Shown here: positions 27,526 to 36,355 of the stretch, one piece after another
Numbering within the stretch: the first letter of the stretch is position 1
Layout of the letters: the number at the start of each line of letters is the position of its first letter
Source of the DNA: Xylanibacter rodentium
GTDB taxonomy: Bacteria > Bacteroidota > Bacteroidia > Bacteroidales > Bacteroidaceae
Length of the DNA: 64,000 nucleotides
Assembly: GCF_013166575.1 (NCBI RefSeq)
Contig: NZ_JABKKE010000001.1
Location: 62,001-126,000 of the forward strand
Direction: 5' to 3'
The notes under the pieces: generated by a model
Seen by the model: the letters and a program-made list of their open reading frames with translations, nothing else
Told to the model about the DNA's origin: nothing
Database searches by the model: none
Position numbers and translations under genes: made by a program

Positions 27526-29484
27526 TTAAACCATAGAATACTCTCTGCCGTAACGCAACATCTGTTCGTCATAGCTTTCGGTATAGTCGACCTTTATATC
27601 GACTACATTGCCTTCCTGGTCACTTACCGGCACAAGCACCGGATTGATGAAGCCTTTGTATGGCGCAATGTCCAGACGGCGATAACGCTCCAGCACTTCG
27701 GCATGCAGGTGTGCATCTATTTTCACGCCATATGCCTCTACCAGATTCCGGGCCGCGCCATAGTCTCCTTCACTTTTTATTCTCTGCACTTCTGCCAGCA
27801 GAACGGCAAAAAGCGAACGCAGACGGGCGTAGTCCTCTATGTGAACAAACGTCCGTCCGTCGTCTCCCTTGACCATTTTTACGGCAGTTCCCTCTGCCAG
27901 ACACCATCGTGCCACGAGAGCACGGTTGCGCATGTGGGCCTCCTCGATGTTGCGGCCGGGCTCTATACGTACAAGCTGCGTCATAAGTCCGTTCATCATA
28001 TACGTATAATAATGAGCCTTGTATGCCTCCCCATCAGGCAACAGACCGAGTTCTGTCATTTTCTCGTCCGCCATATAATAAAGTCCGAACAAATCCGCCC
28101 GAGCCTCCTCTATCGTGTTGCCATACTCTTTCAGGGCATCACTGTTTACGCCGGGCAACAGCCGTCCGGAGCCATGACCCAGACACTCGTGCAAATCGGT
28201 GTGCAACTCATCGCACACTTCACCGTAACGCTCGACCAACAGCTTAGTCTCCTCGTCCGCGATGAACTCTTCACTCATGCCGCTCTCACGCGATGCGACA
28301 CTGTAGGCGCTTATCAGGTTACCGATAGTGACGCTCTTGCTGCCGTGCTCGGCACGTATCCAGTCAGCGTTGGGCAGATTTATACCGATGGCTGTCGACG
28401 GATACTCGTCACCGCCGAGCATGGCTGCCTTCACCACATTGGCCGTGACACCCTTGACCACCGGTTTGCGGAAACGGACATCAACAGGCGAATGATCTTC
28501 AAACCACTGTGCATTGTCGCTCACCGTGCGCGTACGACGTGTAGCTTCAATGTCCTTATACTCCACAATGCCTTCCCACGAACCTTTCAGACCGAGCGGA
28601 TCGCTGTATACCTCTATAAATCCATTTATGAAGTCGACCATTCCGTCTGTCGACTTCACCCACTTCACTGAATATTCGTCAAAAACATCCAGACTCCCCG
28701 TCCGGTAAAATTCTATCAATGTGGATATAACATCACGCTGCGCATCGTTCTCCGCATGTTCCATGGCTTTTTCCAGCCAATATACGATACGGCTGATTAC
28801 AGGACCGTATAGGCCTTCCGTGCACCATGTTTTCTCAGAAAACTCACCGGTGGAATCTTTCACAAGTGTCGTATTAAGACCATAGGATACCGGTCTTTCG
28901 CCATCGCCTGTCTTTTTCTGCACATCGTAAAAAGCCTCCGCCTCTGCCTGCGTCACGTTGACATAATATGTATTGGCCGACGTTGCAACCAAATCATCAC
29001 CCGCTATCTTGTTCAGACGGGTGGGCAACACGTCGGAATCAAATATCACAGGCACAAGTTCATCGCACAATTCCCCTACAGTCATTCCATCAAGTGGCAA
29101 CAGCGCGACATCGGCCATTGCTACGGCATTACGGAAATAGGCCTCACTGAATCCGGGTTTGAACTTCTCGCACCCATAATGATGGTATATGCCGCTCGAA
29201 AACCACACCCGTCTCAGATAATCCTTCAGGGCAATATAATCAAGAGTGGTGCGAGCTATATCCCGGCTCAACACCACTGCTTCAAGAGTCTTTCTTATTT
29301 TAAGATTGTACCCGCCAAACTGTCCGAACGTGATGTCACGTCCCCACAACGTAGCCTCGGCAAGGCAATATATCAATTTCTTCTGATTCAGAGACAATCC
29401 GTCAAAACCATCCAGGCGGTAACGGAGCATCTGTATATCAGCAAACCGGATGTCAAGATAATTAAAGTCGGAAGAACTCATCAC
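27526..29484 (-). CDS. M49 family peptidase (dipeptidyl peptidase III-like)
   Basis: The 652-residue protein carries the M49 zinc signature HECLGHGSG (the bacterial HExxGH form) and, about 50 residues on, EEARADLFGLYY, whose Glu is the third zinc ligand. DPP III enzymes release dipeptides from the N-terminus of short peptides. I see no signal peptide, so it should be cytoplasmic. The start overlaps the stop of the AraC-type gene upstream, so the two form one unit. Similar Bacteroidales proteins are sometimes misnamed dihydrofolate reductase. Confidence 0.88.
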   Translation of the reverse strand: MMSSSDFNYLDIRFADIQMLRYRLDGFDGLSLNQKKLIYCLAEATLWGRDITFGQFGGYNLKIRKTLEAVVLSRDIARTTLDYIALKDYLRRVWFSSGIYHHYGCEKFKPGFSEAYFRNAVAMADVALLPLDGMTVGELCDELVPVIFDSDVLPTRLNKIAGDDLVATSANTYYVNVTQAEAEAFYDVQKKTGDGERPVSYGLNTTLVKDSTGEFSEKTWCTEGLYGPVISRIVYWLEKAMEHAENDAQRDVISTLIEFYRTGSLDVFDEYSVKWVKSTDGMVDFINGFIEVYSDPLGLKGSWEGIVEYKDIEATRRTRTVSDNAQWFEDHSPVDVRFRKPVVKGVTANVVKAAMLGGDEYPSTAIGINLPNADWIRAEHGSKSVTIGNLISAYSVASRESGMSEEFIADEETKLLVERYGEVCDELHTDLHECLGHGSGRLLPGVNSDALKEYGNTIEEARADLFGLYYMADEKMTELGLLPDGEAYKAHYYTYMMNGLMTQLVRIEPGRNIEEAHMRNRALVARWCLAEGTAVKMVKGDDGRTFVHIEDYARLRSLFAVLLAEVQRIKSEGDYGAARNLVEAYGVKIDAHLHAEVLERYRRLDIAPYKGFINPVLVPVSDQEGNVVDIKVDYTESYDEQMLRYGREYSMV

Positions 29485-29957
29485 ACAATTTCAGACTCTC
29501 CCTTTACACTTTTCTTAAACCTTTGTGCCATGACAGCCGGATGATGCGCCTGGTGCAACAGGCGATATTCGCGTGGTGTCATGTTCATTATCTTATAGAA
29601 CGATGCGTAGAACGACTGACGGTTGGAGAATCCTACCATATCGCTCACCTCCTCCATCTTCAGATCCTTGTAGCGTTTGTCCACAAGAATGGTCATCGCT
29701 TCTTCTATACGGAACTTGTTTACAAAAGAGGTATAATTCATATGAAAACGAACGTTCACAACCGCTGATATATAGCGCGTGTTGGTTCCAAGATCCTCGG
29801 CAAGTTTTTTCGCCGAATAATCCTTATCCTTATACTTTTTCTGCATGACGATGATATTGAGAATCTTCTCTTTCATCTCATCCATCAACTTCGGGCTGAC
29901 CAGACTTCTGTAGGCTGCTTCCTTTTCCTTTCTCTCTGTAATATTATACTTTGCCAT
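29481..29957 (-). CDS. AraC-type transcription regulator, short
   Basis: The 158-residue protein consists almost only of a two-HTH AraC domain: DYSAKKLAEDLGTNTRYISA for the first helix pair and MEEVSDMVGFSNRQSFYASF for the second, followed by the family tail MTPREYR. There is no sensor domain apart from about 40 residues of helix at the N-terminus. It overlaps the peptidase gene by 4 bases, so it may control it. It is the last leftward gene before the non-coding locus. Confidence 0.9.
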   Translation of the reverse strand: MAKYNITERKEKEAAYRSLVSPKLMDEMKEKILNIIVMQKKYKDKDYSAKKLAEDLGTNTRYISAVVNVRFHMNYTSFVNKFRIEEAMTILVDKRYKDLKMEEVSDMVGFSNRQSFYASFYKIMNMTPREYRLLHQAHHPAVMAQRFKKSVKGESEIV

Positions 29958-29991
29958 AACCTATTGAAACTTTTTTATTATTTTGATGCTG

Positions 29992-29999
29992 CAAATTTA
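29992..29999 (-). promoter_or_regulatory. -7 box of the AraC-type gene
   Basis: TAAATTTG on the minus strand matches TAnnTTTG, 35 bases before the start, with a TTG about 20 bases further upstream. Confidence 0.55.
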
Positions 30000-30382
30000 G
30001 CAAAAAAAATTGATAGTACAACTATTCCTTTATGATATATTTTCTAAAATAATCCTAAATATGGTCATAATAAATTATAATAAAGCGCCAATACCTTTTA
30101 TTCTGACAATAAGACAAAGACAAATGGCTCTTGAAAGGCTATATTTTTTTTGGACATAAGGACAAGAAGACACGGAAAATGTTTTCCAACTCAAATATTT
30201 GAAAGATGCAAATGATTTTATTATTAGAATGCAATGAAGCATATACGATAAGTTTTTAGCAAAAAGAATAAAAAGCACACGAAGCATACAAAAAAAGAAA
30301 CGGATTACTTTCAATTTGAAACCACCGGCCGGGAAATGTGCATTTACCTCTTTCGGACGAATTCTCCAAAAAGCTGAGAATG

Positions 30383-30457
30383 TTCTCCAAAACGGAGATT
30401 TCGGTATGAAAATAGCGAAATGAATTCTCCGTTTTGCCATTTCATGTGTTAAAAACG
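30383..30457. repeat. Left arm of 75-bp inverted repeat
   Basis: This arm is the reverse complement of 30,966-31,040 with a single mismatch by my count. It begins TTCTCCAAAACGGAGATTTC and ends in a run before ACG. Confidence 0.85.
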
Positions 30458-30602
30458 CTATTTTGGTAATGACTTTTTTCGATATTCCTTACAACATGTG
30501 TCGCGTTTTATTAACGGTATTGCCGTGGAATAAGCGTTATTATACAGACCATTGGATACAATTAAGGACCGTTTATGTAAGATTGGTTGGTGCGTTTTAA
30601 AA

Positions 30603-30629
30603 ACGGAGAATTCGGAGAATCTCCGAAAA
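30603..30629. repeat. Left arm of 27-bp inner inverted repeat
   Basis: A perfect reverse complement of 30,761-30,787. It contains GAATTC and GGAGAATCTCC, itself a small palindrome. Confidence 0.85.
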
Positions 30630-30660
30630 AGGAGTATGCACTACATATGATTTCACAGGG

Positions 30661-30719
30661 TATATAATAATCTATTATTTAAATACATATTATGTATTTA
30701 AATAATAGATTATTATATA
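30661..30719. repeat. 59-bp AT-rich palindrome
   Basis: The 29-base arms 30,661-30,689 and 30,691-30,719 are perfect reverse complements around a single T. The sequence is nearly all A and T and lies at the centre of the nested repeats. Confidence 0.9.
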
Positions 30720-30760
30720 AAATATTTACTTACAGATTATAACATAATACACACATCCTG

Positions 30761-30787
30761 TTTTCGGAGATTCTCCGAATTCTCCGT
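30761..30787. repeat. Right arm of 27-bp inner inverted repeat
   Basis: The perfect partner of 30,603-30,629. Confidence 0.85.
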
Positions 30788-30965
30788 AATAAATCACAAC
30801 ATCAATTGTAAATAAAAATAGCCTCCACACATCATATATGAGTCTCTGTTACACAGCACATCACGACTTTCCTTTATCTTTAAATGTAAATATTCAGCAA
30901 AATTCCGTCCATAGAAAACTCGGAGAAATGACTTTGAAAAATGCTATTTCAGCATACGAAAAACA

Positions 30966-31040
30966 CGTTTTTAACACATGAAATGGCAAAACGGAGAATT
31001 CATTTCGCTGTTTTCATACCGAAATCTCCGTTTTGGAGAA
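30966..31040. repeat. Right arm of 75-bp inverted repeat
   Basis: The partner of 30,383-30,457, differing at one base (G for A in the CATTTCGCTGTTTTC segment). Confidence 0.85.
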
Positions 31041-31087
31041 TCAATCCGGCCCGTTTTTACGCGGGTTTTCTCTCATTCCTACAGAAA

Positions 31088-31118
31088 GGCATGTGGGGCA
31101 GAAATGCAAAAACATGCC
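31088..31118. repeat. Dispersed hairpin repeat, copy 2
   Basis: GGCATGT (31,088-31,094) pairs with ACATGCC (31,112-31,118). The inner part and 3' flank match the hairpin at 5,390, with a compensated change in the stem. A second hairpin, GAGGC/GCCTC, follows at 31,163-31,191. Confidence 0.5.
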
Positions 31119-31230
31119 TTAGGGTTCTGAAAATCGTATTTCCAGGCAAAGAATCGTGGATTGAGGCCCCAAAAATGTGTCATTATGCCTCTGAAAACAA
31201 TACCCTTTATGCAGAAATAGCAAAATTCCC

Positions 31231-31320
31231 GCATCCCCAAAGTTCCGTTTTCGCATTCCTAAAGTGCCACTTTCACATCCCCAAAGTGGCACTTTTACAT
31301 ACTCAAAGTGCCACTTTCGC
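31231..31320. repeat. Four-unit tandem repeat, 22-bp period
   Basis: Three units each carry the near-palindrome AAAGTGCCACTTT or AAAGTGGCACTTT (31,261-31,273, 31,283-31,295, 31,305-31,317) exactly 22 bases apart. A degenerate fourth unit with AAAGTTCCGTTTT precedes them. The spacers have the form ATnCCn. Confidence 0.8.
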
Positions 31321-31408
31321 AATGCAATACTGGCCGTTCTGATGCAACAATATCATAACAGTCAGACACTTTCGATACACTACTTTCATTTTTATTATAT
31401 GCAAGTAG

Positions 31409-31440
31409 TTTGGTTTTATGGTCTTTTTGTCATAACTTTG
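31409..31440 (+). promoter_or_regulatory. ligA promoter
   Basis: TTTG (31,409-31,412) stands 20 bases before TAACTTTG (31,433-31,440), a full Bacteroidetes consensus. The leader to ligA is about 130 bases and includes the tandem TTGTCCACT words. Confidence 0.75.
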
Positions 31441-31509
31441 TAGTCGTATTTTCCAAGTGGGTGTATCAAGAACTCGATTCTTATGAAGTTTACAGAAGCA
31501 TATTCTTGC

Positions 31510-31533
31510 ATTTGTCCACTGATTTGTCCACTG
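31510..31533. repeat. Tandem 12-bp repeat with DnaA-box-like words
   Basis: ATTTGTCCACTG occurs twice in a row. TTGTCCACT differs from the common DnaA box TTATCCACA at two positions, so the resemblance is partial. Confidence 0.6.
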
Positions 31534-31563
31534 TGATAGGTATTGAATATGATAACAAGATAG

Positions 31564-33579
<2,016 letters not shown>

Positions 33580-33662
33580 GTCTGTAAAGACAAATTCACC
33601 ATCAGGCACAACGAATATTGTGCGCCCACACAACAAATATTTCAAAAATATATCAATAAAAG

Positions 33663-33694
33663 TTTGGGAAATATAAAAAAAAGCCATATCTTTG
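33663..33694 (+). promoter_or_regulatory. Promoter of a candidate small RNA
   Basis: TTTG (33,663-33,666) stands 20 bases before TATCTTTG (33,687-33,694). No start codon of a real gene follows for more than 400 bases. Confidence 0.65.
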
Positions 33695-33699
33695 CATCG

Positions 33700-33793
33700 T
33701 TATCCTGAAAACAATCTTTTTACCTTAAAAGGTACTAATACCTATTGAAGTATATGGAGCGACTGCCTGTGAAGGTCATCGCTTTATTTTTTT
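33700..33793 (+). ncRNA. Candidate small RNA of about 90 bases
   Basis: A consensus promoter at 33,663-33,694 would start a transcript near 33,700. It meets a stem ACCT/AGGT (around 33,722-33,733) and then a terminator-like hairpin, AGCGA (33,758-33,762) with TCGCT (33,779-33,783), reinforced by GCCT/AGGT and followed by a T run. No open frame of note lies inside. I do not recognise it as 6S, SRP or tmRNA. It could also be a long attenuated leader for rplU, but another promoter lies closer to rplU. Confidence 0.5.
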
Positions 33794-34138
33794 ATACGGG
33801 ACACTTTCATCGAATACACTTAACCATGTTTCAATTACCGGTAGGACACGCTTTCGGTGCGTTTGCTCATATTTATTCAAGTGAGTATAAATGTGCTGTT
33901 TCGATTTGTAAAAGAGGCATTTGAAAATCAAACCAGTTATAAATCCAACGTCAGACAATGGTTGTTGTATAATGCAAATGTTTAATTATTGTTAAATCAG
34001 TGGTTTTTGTTTCATTATCTCTCCACCAAATCCATTTAAATATAGTAACTTTGCGCCCGATTTAGTCCGTGGAGGCTCAAACAAGTGATAGCACGAAGCA
34101 TGTCCGCCTGCCGGAAAAAACCGTTTAATATAATATTA
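33794..34138. other. Spacer and rplU leader
   Basis: No gene is visible. The last 90 bases form the rplU leader after the -7 box at 34,046; GGAGGC (34,071-34,076) can pair with CGCCTGCC further on, so an L21-type leader structure is possible. Confidence 0.4.
34046..34053 (+). promoter_or_regulatory. rplU -7 box
   Basis: TAACTTTG matches TAnnTTTG, about 86 bases before the L21 ATG. Confidence 0.55.
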
Positions 34139-34456
34139 ATGTACGCAATTGTAGAAATTAACGGTCAGCAGTTTAAGGCCGAACAAGGCAAAAAGCTCTT
34201 TGTTCACCACATCCGTGACGCAAAGGAAGGTCAGGCTGTTGAATTCGAAAAGGTGCTGCTCGTAGACAAGGACGGCACTGTCGAGGTCGGTGCACCTACC
34301 GTAAACGGTGCAAAGATTGTATGTGAGGTGTTGAATCCCCTGGTAAAGGGCGATAAAGTCATCGTATTCAAGATGAAGCGTAGAAAGGACTATCGCAAGA
34401 AGAATGGTCACCGCGCACAATTCACAGAGGTAGAAATCAAACAAGTAATCGCTTAA
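34139..34456 (+). CDS. rplU: Ribosomal protein L21
   Basis: The 105-residue product is a full L21: [20 protein letters not shown], then [20 protein letters not shown] and the basic [20 protein letters not shown] region that binds 23S rRNA. I chose the ATG at 34,139 since homologues begin MYAIV; the frame runs 18 codons further upstream within the leader. rpmA follows 20 bases later in the standard L21-L27 operon. Confidence 0.98.
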   Translation: MYAIVEINGQQFKAEQGKKLFVHHIRDAKEGQAVEFEKVLLVDKDGTVEVGAPTVNGAKIVCEVLNPLVKGDKVIVFKMKRRKDYRKKNGHRAQFTEVEIKQVIA

Positions 34457-34476
34457 AAATCAGGAGGAAGTAGAAA

Positions 34477-34740
34477 ATGGCACATAAAAAAGGTGTTGGT
34501 AGTTCGAAGAACGGCCGTGAATCAGCTTCACAAAGATTAGGCGTTAAGATTTGGGGTGGCCAAAAGGTAATTGCAGGCAACATCATTGTTCGTCAGCGTG
34601 GTACAAAACACAATCCCGGCAACGGTGTGGGCATCGGCAAAGATGACACCCTTTACGCATTAGTGGATGGAGTTGTAAACTTCAAGCGTGGTCGTCGTGA
34701 CAAGAGTATAGTTTCGGTTATACCTGACGCAGAAGCATAA
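34477..34740 (+). CDS. rpmA: Ribosomal protein L27
   Basis: The 87-residue protein begins [20 protein letters not shown] and continues [20 protein letters not shown], the L27 pattern. Its flexible N-terminus reaches the peptidyl transferase centre. It forms the operon with rplU and is followed by a clear terminator. Confidence 0.98.
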   Translation: MAHKKGVGSSKNGRESASQRLGVKIWGGQKVIAGNIIVRQRGTKHNPGNGVGIGKDDTLYALVDGVVNFKRGRRDKSIVSVIPDAEA

Positions 34741-34784
34741 ACCGAAGAAATAAACAATACATAATTTATTCCAAACAAACAACA

Positions 34785-34822
34785 GGAGTCCCATATCTCT
34801 GCATTCAGAGAAATGGGACTTC
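34785..34822 (+). terminator. rplU-rpmA terminator
   Basis: GGAGTCCCATATCTCT pairs with AGAGAAATGGGACTTC across a short loop, with only minor mismatches, 45 bases after the rpmA stop. Confidence 0.75.
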
Positions 34823-34976
34823 TGCCGTTATTATCAATTATATTCCACGTCACCCTACACTGCCCTCCAGCCCACGCATTGCCAATGCAGATATGGAAGA
34901 GACCGCAATGTTGTTTTTAACATTTAAGACAACGATTTTAAGCGACAAAAAACCATCGTCTTTAATCTTTTTTCCG

Positions 34977-34984
34977 TATCTTTG
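34977..34984 (+). promoter_or_regulatory. serS -7 box
   Basis: TATCTTTG matches TAnnTTTG, about 46 bases before the serS ATG. Confidence 0.55.
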
Positions 34985-35029
34985 CATGATATTTAAGAAT
35001 AGTTTATAAAAAAATAATATAATAATATT

Positions 35030-36319
35030 ATGCTTACACTCAAATTAATCAGTGAAGAAACTGAACGTGTGATAAAGGGCTTGGGAAAAAAGCACTTCAA
35101 AGGTGCAAAAGAAGCCATTGAAAATGTGCTCGAAGCAGACAGACGCCGTCGTGAAGCACAAGCAAAATCAGACAAGAACAAGCAAGAAGCCAAACTTATG
35201 GCTGCCCAAGTGGGAACACTGATGAAGCAAGGCAAGAAAGAAGAGGCTGAAGAAATAAAGTCAAAAGTAGCCGCACTGAAACAATCCGACAAGATTCTGG
35301 AAGATGAGATGACCAAAGCGGAAAAGGAACTGACGACACTCTTGTGCTCGATTCCAAATATCCCCAACGACGATGTACCGGAAGGTGCCGGTGCCGAGGA
35401 CAATGTGGTGGTGAAAGAAGGCGGTCAGATGCCCGATTTGGGCGAGGAAGCCATGTGTCATTGGGATCTATGCAAGAAATATAATCTGATAGACTTTGAC
35501 CTCGGTGTTAAAATCACAGGAGCGGGATTTCCTGTATACATCGGTAAAATGGCCCGTTTGCAACGCGCATTGGAAGCTTTCTTCCTTGAGGAAGCACGCA
35601 AGAGCGGCTATCTGGAAGTACAGCCGCCATATGTTGTCAACGAGGCATCCGGATATGGTACGGGGCAGTTGCCCGACAAAGAAGGACAGATGTACCACTG
35701 CAACGAGGACAACCTATACCTGATTCCTACGGCCGAAGTTCCGGTGACAAACATATTCCGTGACGTGATTCTCGACGAGAAAGACTTGCCCATCAAGCGT
35801 TGTGCCTACTCCGGATGCTTCCGCCGTGAAGCCGGCAGTTATGGCAAGGATGTGCGCGGCCTGAACCGTCTGCATCAGTTTGACAAGGTTGAGATTGTAC
35901 GTATCGACACTCCGGACCACTCGTACGAAAGTCTCAACGAAATGCTTGAACACGTGGAAGGTCTGGTAAAAAAACTCGAACTGCCCTACCGCATACTACG
36001 TCTCTGTGGCGGTGACATGAGTTTCACTTCTGCCATATGCTACGACTTCGAAGTGTATAGTGCCGCACAGAAACGCTGGCTGGAAGTTTCATCAGTATCG
36101 AATTTCGAAAGCTATCAGGCCAACCGACTGAAATGCCGCTACCGCAACTACGAAACCAAGAAGACGGAATTGTGCCATACACTGAACGGTTCGGCTTTGG
36201 CCCTACCTAGAATAGTGGCCACTATCATAGAAAACAATCAGACACCGGAAGGCATACGGGTACCGAAGTGTCTCGTACCCTACTGCGGTTTTGAGATATT
36301 GGACGACAAAAACTTTTAA
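35030..36319 (+). CDS. serS: Seryl-tRNA synthetase
   Basis: The 429-residue protein begins MLTLKLISEETERVIKGLGK, with a long antiparallel coiled coil at residues 25-110 that binds the extra arm of tRNA-Ser. The class II core shows LYLIPTAEVPVTNIFRDVIL, CFRREAGSYGKDVRGLNRLH (motif 2) and NGSALALPRIVATIIENNQT (motif 3). It charges tRNA-Ser and provides Ser-tRNA-Sec where present. It has its own promoter. Confidence 0.98.
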   Translation: MLTLKLISEETERVIKGLGKKHFKGAKEAIENVLEADRRRREAQAKSDKNKQEAKLMAAQVGTLMKQGKKEEAEEIKSKVAALKQSDKILEDEMTKAEKELTTLLCSIPNIPNDDVPEGAGAEDNVVVKEGGQMPDLGEEAMCHWDLCKKYNLIDFDLGVKITGAGFPVYIGKMARLQRALEAFFLEEARKSGYLEVQPPYVVNEASGYGTGQLPDKEGQMYHCNEDNLYLIPTAEVPVTNIFRDVILDEKDLPIKRCAYSGCFRREAGSYGKDVRGLNRLHQFDKVEIVRIDTPDHSYESLNEMLEHVEGLVKKLELPYRILRLCGGDMSFTSAICYDFEVYSAAQKRWLEVSSVSNFESYQANRLKCRYRNYETKKTELCHTLNGSALALPRIVATIIENNQTPEGIRVPKCLVPYCGFEILDDKNF

Positions 36320-36355
36320 AAGTCGTATGCTTCCAACCTCCAAATCTTCAACAAC

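Larger units (their letters stand above)
30000..31408. other. Non-coding locus with nested inverted repeats
   Basis: No believable gene lies here: the two longest frames (30,075-30,440 and 30,941-31,342) are made by the inverted repeat arms and tandem repeats. The stretch contains concentric inverted repeats, a long AT palindrome, hairpins and 22-bp tandem repeats. The word CGGAGA or its complement occurs many times. Flanking transcription runs away from it on both sides. Confidence 0.7.

Noticed and set aside
27526-29484. Dihydrofolate reductase
   Set aside because: The protein carries the M49 HECLGH and EEARAD zinc motifs and is far too long for that enzyme.
31231-31320. Possible CRISPR array
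   Set aside because: Units are contiguous 22-mers with no spacers of constant length and no cas genes nearby.
30075-31342. Two frames coding similar peptides beginning MAKRRIHFA, in opposite directions
   Set aside because: Their likeness comes from the 75-bp inverted repeat and the rest is tandem repeat; there is no promoter, domain or codon pattern.
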